From Sweltsa coloradensis (lineage: Eukaryota; Arthropoda; Insecta; Plecoptera; Chloroperlidae), in assembly GCA_024449915.1 (NCBI GenBank), contig JAMZAV010003189.1:62001-126000 (forward strand): a stretch of DNA of 64,000 bases, given 5' to 3'. The notes beneath the pieces were generated by a model. It had not been told where the DNA came from, searched no databases, and worked only from the letters and a program-made list of their open reading frames with translations. The translations under genes and the position numbers were made by a program. Below are positions 56,197 through 64,000 of the stretch, piece by piece. Each line of letters starts with the position of its first letter. Within the stretch, counting starts at the first letter, position 1.

Positions 56197-59118
56197 ATCG
56201 CCTCCCTCAAGTAATATGACGTCATCCCTACGGCCGCCATTGTTTATCACCGTCCCCACGCATATACGGACGACACTCTTGCTGATAAACAAAAGCAATG
56301 TTATGAATGCCATGCGTAGGACTCGTAACTCTCTTAAACTAGGGCAATGTGTGTATGTATGCTGTGGACTTCTTGAAGCCACGCCCGTTGTATCATATAG
56401 CATCGGGAGGAGAGTATAGTGTCGCGCCCCCCCAAGTATATATGACGTCATCCCTACGGCCGCCATTGTTTATCACCGTCCTACGCATATACGGACGACA
56501 CTCGTGCAGATAAACAACGCATGTTATGAATGCCGTGCGTAGGACTCGTAACTCTCTTCTACTAGGGCGATCTGTGTATGTATGCTGTGGACTTCTAGAA
56601 GCCACGCCCGTTGTATCATATAACATTGGGAGGAGAGTATAGTGTCGCGCCCCCTCAAGTATATATGACGTCATCCCTACGGCCGCCATTGTTTATCACC
56701 GTCCCTACGCATATACGGACGACACTCGTGCAGATAAACAACGCATGTTATGAATGTCGTGCGTAGGACTCGTAACTCTCTTCTACTAGGGCGATGTGTG
56801 TATGTATGCTGTGGACTTCTAGAAGCCACGCCCGTTGTATCATATAACATTGGGAGGAGGGGATAGTGTCGCGCCCCCTCAAGTATATATGACGTCATCC
56901 CTACGGCCGCCATTGTTTATCACCGTCCCTACGCATATACGGACGACACTCGTGCAGATAAACAACGCATGTTATGAATGCCATGCGTTGGTCTCGTAAC
57001 TCTCTTCTACTAGGCCGATGTGTGTATGTATGCTGTGGACTTCTAGAAGCCACGCCCGTTGTATCATATAACATTGGGAGGAGAGTATAGTGTCGCGCCC
57101 CCTCAAGTATATATGACGTCATCCCTACGGCCGCCATTGTTTATCACCGTCCCTACGCATATACGGACGACACTCGTGCAGATAAACAACGCATGTTATG
57201 AATGCCGTGCGTAGGACTCGTAACTCTCTTCTACTAGGGCGACTGTGTATGTATGCTGTGGACTTCTAGAAGCCACGCCCGTTGTATCATATAACATTGG
57301 GAGGAGAGTATAGTGTCGCGCCCCCTCAAGTATATATGACGTCATCCCTACGGCCGCCATTGTTTATCACCGTCCCTACGCATATACGGACGACACTCGT
57401 GCAGATAAAACAACGCATGTTATGAATGTCGTGCGTAGGACTCGTAAACTCTCTTCTACTAGGGCGACTGTGTATGTATGCTGTGGACTTCTGAAAGCCA
57501 CGCCCGTTGTATCATATAACATTGGGAGGAGAGTATAGTGTCGCGCCCCCTCAAGTATATATGACGTCATCCCTACGGCCGCCATTGTTTATCACCGTCC
57601 CTACGCATATACGGACGACACTCGTGCAGATAAACAACGCATGTTATGAATGCCATGCGTAGGACTCGTAACTCTCTTCTACTAGGGCGATGTGTGTATG
57701 TATGTATGCTGTGGACTTCTGAAAGCCACGCCCGTTGTATCATATAACATTGGGAGGAGAGTATAGTGTCCCCGCTCCCTCAAGTATATATGACGTCATC
57801 CCTACGGCCGCCATTGTTTATCACCGTCCCTACGCATATACGGGACGACACTCGTGGGAGATAAACAACGCATGTTATGAATGCCGTGCGTAGGACTCGT
57901 AACTCTCTTCTACTAGGGCGATGTGTGTATGTATGTATGCTGTGGACTTCTAGAAAGCCACGCCCGTTGTATCATATAACATTGGGAGGAGAGTATAGTG
58001 TCGCGCCCCCTCAAGTATATATGACGTCATCCCTACGGCCGCCATTGTTTATCACCGTCCCTACGCATATACGGACGACACTCGTGCAGATAAACAACGC
58101 ATGTTATGAATGCCATGCGTTGGTCTCGTAACTCTCTTCTACTAGGCCGATGTGTGTATGTATGCTGTGGACTTCTAGAAGCCACGCCCGTTGTATCATA
58201 TAACATTGGGAGGAGAGTATAGTGTCGCGCTCCCTCAAGTATATATGACGTCATCCCTACGGCCGCCATTGTTTATCACCGTCCCTACGCATATACGGAC
58301 GACACTCGTGCAGATAAACAACGCATGTTATGAATGTCGTGCGTAGGACTCGTAACTCTCTTCTACTAGGGCGATGTGTGTATGTATGCTGTGGACTTCT
58401 AGAAGCCACGCCCGTTGTATCATATAACATTGGGAGGAGAGTATAGTGTCGCGCCCCCTCAAGTGTATATGACGTCATCCCTACGGCCGCCATTGTTTAT
58501 CACCGTCCCTACGCATATACGGACGACACTCGTGCAGATAAACAACGCATGTTATGAATGTCGTGCGTAGGACTCGTAACTCTCTTCTACTAGGGCGATG
58601 TGTGTATGTATGCTGTGGACTTCTAGAAGCCACGCCCGTTGTATCATATAACATTGGGAGGAGAGTATAGTGTCGCGCCCCCTCAAGTGTATATGACGTC
58701 ATCCCTACGGCCGCCATTGTTTATCACCGTCCCTACGCATATACGGACGACACTCGTGCAGATAAACAACGCATGTTATGAATGCCGTGCGTAGGACTCG
58801 TAACCCTCTTCTACTAGGGCGATGTGTGTATGTATGCTGTGGACTTCTAGAAGCCACGCCCGTTGTATCATATAACATTGGGAGGAGAGTATAGTGTCGC
58901 GCCCCCTCAAGTGTATATGACGTCATCCCTACGGCCGCCATTGTTTATCACCGTCCCTACGCATATACGGACGACACTCGTGCAGATAAACAACGCATGT
59001 TATGAATGCCATGCGTAGGGCTCGTAACTCTCTTCTACTAGGGCGATGTGTGTATGTATGCTGTGGACTTCTAGAAGCCACGCCCGTTGTATCATATACC
59101 ATTGGGAGGAGAGGGTAG
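56186..59118. repeat. 224-bp satellite array, 13 units
   Basis: TGACGTCA recurs at 56217, 56443, 56666, 56890, 57114, 57337, 57562, 57791, 58022, 58246, 58470, 58694 and 58918, mostly exactly 224 bp apart. Each unit has ATGACGTCATCCCTACGGCC, GCCATTGTTTATCACCGTCC, ACGCATATACGGACGACACT, GTTATGAATG, CTCTTCTACTAGGGCGA and AGCCACGCCCGTTGTATCAT. Units are nearly identical except the first, which is most diverged. Repeated 78-residue minus-strand frames (MAAVGMTSYILEG...) are products of the repeat. Confidence 0.96.
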
Positions 59119-59213
59119 CAAAGCAAAAAACACTCACCGTTTCGCAAAACTTGTCATGATTGTACGTAAAAATTGCGTTTTGTGAATAGATGCTACAAAG
59201 CGCTGTCTTTCAC

Positions 59214-59866
59214 TTAAAGGGGCTATTACCCCAAAAAATTATTTTTTATCAATTAATCTATAGCTAAATAATACACTTAAATGACTGTTTGAAAAATTAT
59301 ATCTTGTAACGGTGATTTTACACGAATTTGTCAATTTTTTGAAACCAGAAAATAGCGAAAATTGGTGTTTTTAGAAATTTCTAAAATCAGCTTTAATCTG
59401 CTTCTTTTTTGTGCCACATATAGATACAAAAGCATCATACTAATCTAAAATAGCCCTTTATAACGTCGTGTCTTGAAACTGTGCACAAATATACACGCAA
59501 ACACGCAAAAATACGCATTCCAAAATCACACCCCTTCTTTTTAATCAGCATAATATTATTGACCGAAACACTTGCCCAAATTACAAAACAAAATATAGAG
59601 GATTTAAAGAAAAGGCTGTAGAGTACTTCAATAATGGCCAGTATTTTTTCGGATCCAAATCCTCCAAGGTCACGGGGCATAAAGATCGTCCCCATGTTAT
59701 TTCTATGGGAGATTTTTTTGCTGATGGGACCTAGCTGGAAAAATACCAAGTTTGACATTTTTTTGGGGTAAATGGTGGACCCAATAATTTTTCTGTTAAT
59801 TTCTTAATTCATAACTAGTTAGCCTGAATGATTTTTTTTTAGTTTAGTGGGTAAATACCCCTTTAA
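59214..59866 (+). mobile_element. D-family MITE, best copy, TTAA flanks
   Basis: TTAA at 59214-59217 then AGGGGCTATTACCCC; right end GGGTAAATACCCCT then TTAA at 59863-59866. The ends form an imperfect inverted repeat. Internal text matches 6336-7005 throughout. The 107-residue minus-strand frame at 59435-59758 is not shared intact by the other copy. Confidence 0.8.
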
Positions 59867-60471
59867 AACTACAGGTTTCAAGTCCTATTTTATTTCATCT
59901 TACTGAGTATCGAAAATTTGTTTACACACATCTATATTGTGTTGATATTATTTCAACCTTGATGATCAAATTTCAAATTAAAAAAATCTGAAAAAGTTCA
60001 TACATACATAAGGTTTTGAAATCAGCCAAAAAATACAGGCACCTCTAGTCATGATATGTACAGTATAATCTTGATTTTCCATTATGTATTACGTTTTATT
60101 TTTGTAGCCTTTTTAATTTTTTACTCTTGTGATTTTATATGTCCTCGTGTAAATATATTTTGCAATTTGTTATAAGTTGAATTTATTAATTCTTACGTAC
60201 TTTCTATGTGTTGTCCCGAGTAATTTTATATCTATTTTGTTGTTCAGGAAAAATTCCCATAAGTGTACTTGGTAATATACAAACAATTCTGAACGTTTTC
60301 CGATAAACCAAATCGAGAAATAAACCCTTGTTCAACTTGCGTTAGGTAATGGTATTATGATTAATGTTTGGTTGAAAAGTTTAAACGAAGGCGATTCATT
60401 AAAGTTTTGTTTCAGACATTCAGATCTATAATGCACCAACAATATTATGCAATATGTAATAAATTATAGAA
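59867..60471. other. Unannotated AT-rich DNA
   Basis: No frame or repeat match. A weak GTAAATATATTTTGCAATTT retroelement-like tail was considered but not supported. Confidence 0.4.
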
Positions 60472-60933
60472 ACTAGGAAGCTTCGCAAACGCTTTTTCAG
60501 GCGCGTTGTTGGATGAGCATAGGCTAATTTTTTAAACACAAAAAAGCATAAAATTGCGATTTTCATGAGAAATAATTTTTTTTATTGCGCTCAAATTTCA
60601 CACGAATATATCAATTCATTAAATTAAGGTTCTGTGAAAAAAATCATTACAATCGAATAAAGAATGTAGGTGTTATACGTCTAAGAAAATTTTTAAAAAT
60701 CGAAAAAAAATTTTTATGAGAAATAATTTTTCGATTGCACTCAAAAAGGTGGAAGTTCTAAGTTCAGAGATTTCGAAGGCCCCCAAAAAATTTCATCGCA
60801 AATTGGAGACGCGGTTTAGCCGGAACCGTGTTAACAGATACACAAAGATACAAAAAAAAGAAGAAGAAAAAAAAACATTCCGGATTTTTTTCTCCAGTGT
60901 ACAGTGTAGTGTAATGGAATCTTCGCTTCGCTA
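60472..60933 (+). mobile_element. HLE-family element, copy 9
   Basis: Starts CTAGGAAGCTTCGCAAACGC, GTTGTTGGATGAGC. About two internal units, CATTCCGGATTTTTTTCTCC, then GGAATCTTCGCTTCGCTAC. The 3' CTCATCCAA is missing; a SINE2 piece follows. Confidence 0.83.
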
Positions 60934-60937
60934 CTAC

Positions 60938-61030
60938 CCCGCAACTACTAGCCAACTAGACTACCGAGACGGTAACATTTTAACTTCTAAATTGTAGTTG
61001 CATAATAGATCTGAATGGATGGCACAGTAC
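60938..61030 (-). mobile_element. SINE2 fragment
   Basis: TAGCCAACTAGACTACCGAG then ACGGTAACATTTTAACTTCT and TTGTAGTTGCATAATAGAT are close to 40330-40400. The A-box region is kept, the B box is not. Confidence 0.6.
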
Positions 61031-61091
61031 TGCAACGAATCTTTTACCTTTAAACTGACCAAACAAACATGATTAATTATTGAGTTTTGTA

Positions 61092-61415
61092 GGCTTTCAC
61101 GACCCGTCAATAACTTCTGTATGTTCCTTGGTCTGTTGCGTCGTGTCGATGATGAGGCACTGCTCGACGTTACGCCACCCACGATGGTGGCATCTTCAAG
61201 ACTGATGAATGATGATGCATGTTGTATTTATACCTATTGATATAGCCAAAAATCCAACTGATTCAACCACATTTAATTGTCTACTGCTAGCAGTATTGAT
61301 ACAGCCTGCATCATTCATAATCATCTCATCAGTCTTGAAGATGCCACCAACATGGGTGGCGAAACGTCGATCAGTGCCTCATCATCGACACGACGCAACA
61401 GCCCAATGATCACAC
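61092..61415. other. Inverted pair of hammerhead-like motifs
   Basis: 61137-61200 on minus and 61334-61400 on plus are inverted copies: CTTGAAGA, stem GCCACC, loop, stem GGTGGC, then GTAA or GAAA, followed by CGTCGA...CAGTGCCTCATCATCG and ACACGACGCAAC. The left end carries GTAGGCTTTCACGACCCGTC, the same end sequence as the 42935-43100 copy. Penelope-like elements carry such ribozymes in their ends, but no reverse transcriptase is here. Confidence 0.45.
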
Positions 61416-61439
61416 AGGAGGCATTATTAATTATTATTA

Positions 61440-61630
61440 ACGCAGGAACGATCGAGGTCTATTGAATTGTATCGAATATTAACAATTCTACCTACGGGAG
61501 TGTTTCCCCGACAAACCAAATCGTGAAACAATAATATGTAAGCTATTACTTTACTGGCTTGGTGGTCAAGTAGCCTGGCAAGCTGGAGAACCGAGTTCGA
61601 TTCCCAATCGAGCATGGGTTATTTAATTTC
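61440..61630. mobile_element. SINE2 tail and a tRNA-like SINE head
   Basis: CTACCTACGGGAGTGTTTCC and AACCAAATCGTG (minus orientation) match 40445-40480. Next to it on plus is GGCTTGGTGGTCAAGTAGCC with B box GAGTTCGATTCCCAA, a different tRNA-like head. Confidence 0.55.
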
Positions 61631-62833
61631 TGAAATGTATTTAACATTACAAAGAGAACGGGAAAATCCATATAACAACATTACAAACAAATCAAATCTA
61701 TTTGTTTATTTGCCTTTTCCTTAAGTCTCGAGAACTGTTCTGGTCATCCGTGTATAATAGCCATCATTAATTCAATTTCCTCTTTGAAGCACCCTAGCTA
61801 TTCAAAAGCCAGCACCTTTGATAGCCAATACCCTCCTACCCCCTTCTGAAACCAAAGCCAAGAGCTATACCCGCGTTCGTATAATTATTCTGTGTCTTCC
61901 TGGTTGTTTTTCTTAGGGATTTATTGGGTCGAGGGTAACCGCTATCCTTGTTAATATTACCAGCATTGGAAGCTAGACTGGCCCTTTATCAAAGATCGCT
62001 TTATCAGTTCTCAAGGTACAGTACGAGGGGAGAGACATTGTGCGCCGCGGGTATTGTAGGGTACAGTCCACTGTTTGTTCACTTTAACCTGAGTCCGGCG
62101 TTTTGTGGGTTCAAAGAGCGCAGGCTGTGGTGGTCGGATTGTAAACGTATCACAGTTTGACAGCTGAAGTGGACTCCGCAGAGCAGTAAAGTACAGTCAC
62201 GTCCAGTGCGACCTTGGCCCTATATCCTGTATGGGGATGATATTGATGGAGCGAGTGAAATTGAAACGTTGGTCTTGCGCGGCATTATAGTAATATAGGC
62301 GCAGCAAGAAGAGTAAACCACTAAACCCAGGCCTACATACAAGTGGTTTCGAAACTCGGGAGGTTGCAACCAACTTGCATCGGATGTGATTGCACTTTGT
62401 TTTTACGGATAGGCTCATCCTTCCCGTCAAATTCGGACGGGTTTACAAAATTTTCAAATAGAGCAGGTGACATCCTAGTTTCTTTGAACCCTAAAACGCC
62501 GGGCTCAGGATATGGTGAGACAAACAGTAGTGGTTAGATACTGTCCATGCAGTATGAATTCGATGGTACTGCCCATGTTTAGAAGACACGGGCCATATAG
62601 TGGGAAGCCAAAGAATTTTCACGCTGTATAGAACAGTCCTAAATACATTTACCAATCTCGTTTCAATAGAACACGTGCAATACTTACTATAGTATAGTCT
62701 ATTAACAAATAGGCCTAGAACTCTATTTAGGCCTATGTAATTTTGTACTAATTCTGTTCAAACGTGAAGTAAAAGTAGGCCCTATATGAGTACCGAACAA
62801 AAAATGTCAATACATAGTCAAACAAGTATTATC
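61631..62833. other. Unannotated; some non-AT-rich patches
   Basis: 61960-62530 has balanced composition and short frames (61948-62160 plus, 62343-62537 plus, 62197-62430 minus) with no recognised motif. Overlap on both strands makes a gene unlikely. Confidence 0.35.
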
Positions 62834-63015
62834 TACTAGGAAAACGTCATTGTTAGACGAGTCAACGAACCATGGGGGGGGGGGGGCACCCCATCGAGTT
62901 GAAATTTTGACCATCCGCAAGCTTCGTTCTCGATTGAATGCCATTAGTTTTGTGGAAAAAATCGTTTCAAAAAGTTGAAAAATTAAATTAAAGTTTTTTT
63001 CAAACTAAACGGCGA
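62834..63015 (+). mobile_element. Fragment of an HLE/MITE-like family with GTTAGACGA start
   Basis: CTACTAGGAAAACGTCATTG, TTAGACGAGTCAACGAACC, a G run, then GAGTTGAAATTTTGACCATC and CCGCAAGCTTCGTT. The second part recurs at 63921-64000. Confidence 0.5.
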
Positions 63016-63535
63016 CAAAATCTGAGATAGCAAATCATTCAGAATGTCCGTCCGGTCACGAATATGTTAATTTTATTTTGATCGATAAGTTGTGTAGATG
63101 GAAATTACATTATAACAAAAGTAACGTTGCCATGGCAACGAAAAGACGCGCGAAGTTCTAATGCACTGCCACCTAGAAGTAATCAAAATACTTCGAGGAA
63201 GCAGTCTATTATTTGTCAACAAAGAGTTTAAATAGTTTTCCCGAGGAGTCAAGGTCCTCTAGATGGTGGTGGATTTTATCCACAAAGTAAAGGTTTACAC
63301 ACGGGTTTACCCAAATACCTTGGCAATAATAAATAATACTGGAAACGCGAACGTCGTAAATTTTAAAATTTAAAAAAATGTGCAATGTGGGTCTAGCTAT
63401 AGCACGTGCTCGCTTATCAACGTGTCCAACTGAGCGTTTTCTAGTTTACCACCACGTGTGCTACACTTTTAAAAAATACCACAACAATTATACCTCTCTC
63501 TCCACGTAATGTAAATAATAAAATCAAATCAAGGA
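63016..63535. other. No recognised feature
   Basis: Mixed composition; short palindrome GTTGCCATGGCAAC at about 63126. No gene seen. Confidence 0.4.
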
Positions 63536-63672
63536 CCCGGCACCTCCACCAACAATGCTATTCTTATGGAGCTAAAAATTTTCTCGCTCTACCCGGCACC
63601 TCCACCAACAATGCTATTCTTATGGAGTTAAAAATGTTTTAGGTCAACCCGGTACCTCTACCAAATCTCATA
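63536..63672 (+). repeat. Tandem repeat, 2.3 units of about 60 bp
   Basis: ACCCGGCACCTCCACCAACA followed by ATGCTATTCTTATGGAG at 63535 and 63593, and a third, diverged start ACCCGGTACCTCTACCAA at 63648. Confidence 0.8.
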
Positions 63673-63814
63673 ACATTGTTATTCGAATTATTTGTTTATT
63701 ACATAATGTGGTGAATTTTACTTCATTATAATATAATATGGACTGTGATGTGCATTTAATTCCCCAACAAATAACTTGGCATAACGTGACCCTTTTCAGT
63801 TATTTTTTATTTAT

Positions 63815-64000
63815 TAAGCGAGCGAAGCGAGCGTTTCCATTTGACTCTACCGGAAAAATAGTCACTGTTTTTTTTTTTTTTGTATGTCTCGCCATAACGT
63901 TCGAACGGAGGCTCGGATCGAGTTGAAATTTTGACCATCCGCAAGCTTCGTTCCCGATTGAATGCCATTAGTTTTGTGGCAAAATCGTTCAAAAAGTTAA
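63815..64000 (-). mobile_element. HLE-like terminus cut by the window edge (minus strand)
   Basis: AAGCGAGCGAAGCGAGCGTT, ATTTGACTCTACCGGAAAAA, a T run, then GTATGTCTCGCCATAACG and GAGTTGAAATTTTGACCATC. The layout equals the inverse of an HLE 3' end. Continues past 64000. Confidence 0.5.

Noticed and set aside
56186..59118. CRISPR array or multi-gene family
   Set aside because: Repeats are contiguous 224-bp units without unique spacers, in a eukaryotic context; frames are produced by the unit.
59435..59758. 107-residue minus-strand frame
   Set aside because: Inside a D-family MITE, and the corresponding frame is broken in the 6336-7005 copy.

Overview
This is an AT-rich, repeat-dense stretch of a large eukaryotic nuclear genome. 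It has tRNA-derived SINEs, truncated non-LTR retrotransposon (LINE) tails, many inverted-repeat elements, microsatellites, and a nuclear copy of mitochondrial 12S rRNA whose text reads like an arthropod, probably insect, 12S gene. Nothing bacterial is present (no operons, Shine-Dalgarno sites or CRISPR). Gene density is very low: the one protein-coding gene I can defend is an intronless F-box/leucine-rich-repeat gene on the minus strand at 25811-27214. The species is not identifiable from the text alone.

Layout. 1-5.3 kb: a small palindromic MITE, an inverted pair of a GC-richer repeat ('G family'), a LINE tail, and unexplained DNA. 5.3-12.2 kb: the first copies of the dominant element, here called the HLE family (5' end TAGGAAAACGC or TAGGAAGCTTCGC, inner TTGGATGAGCG, internal repeats of about 160 bp, 3' end CGCTCATCCAA), including three copies in one head-to-tail cluster, then a LINE reverse-transcriptase remnant and a poly(C)-bearing tandem array. 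12.2-17 kb: unexplained DNA, long poly(T), CA-rich minisatellite, LINE tails. 17-25 kb: more HLE copies, full SINEs, and a palindrome built from SINE arms around a MITE. 25.8-27.2 kb: the F-box gene. 27.6-33 kb: MITEs and HLE copies. 33.3-36.5 kb: a 12S NUMT split by an HLE insertion, lying between inverted arms that each carry a 37-bp GC-rich array. 36.5-48 kb: LINE C-terminus, SINEs, G-family and HLE copies, hammerhead-like motifs. 48.3-50.8 kb: remnant of a hAT-like transposon broken by a 1.93-kb terminal-inverted-repeat element. 51-56.2 kb: repeat family C, two large palindromes, and a minus-strand HLE copy. 56.2-59.1 kb: a 13-unit, 224-bp satellite with a CRE-type TGACGTCA in every unit. 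59.2-64 kb: a TTAA-flanked MITE, HLE, SINE2, an inverted hammerhead-like pair, and a further family cut by the window edge.

How it fits together. Most of the window is layers of non-autonomous elements inserted into one another. The most informative are the HLE elements: subterminal inverted repeats, central tandem repeats, no clear target-site duplication, and head-to-tail copies. These traits match Helentron/HINE (DINE-1-like) rolling-circle elements. The NUMT insertion gives a natural reference for where that element's ends are. The F-box gene stands alone and shows a recent internal 76-residue duplication.
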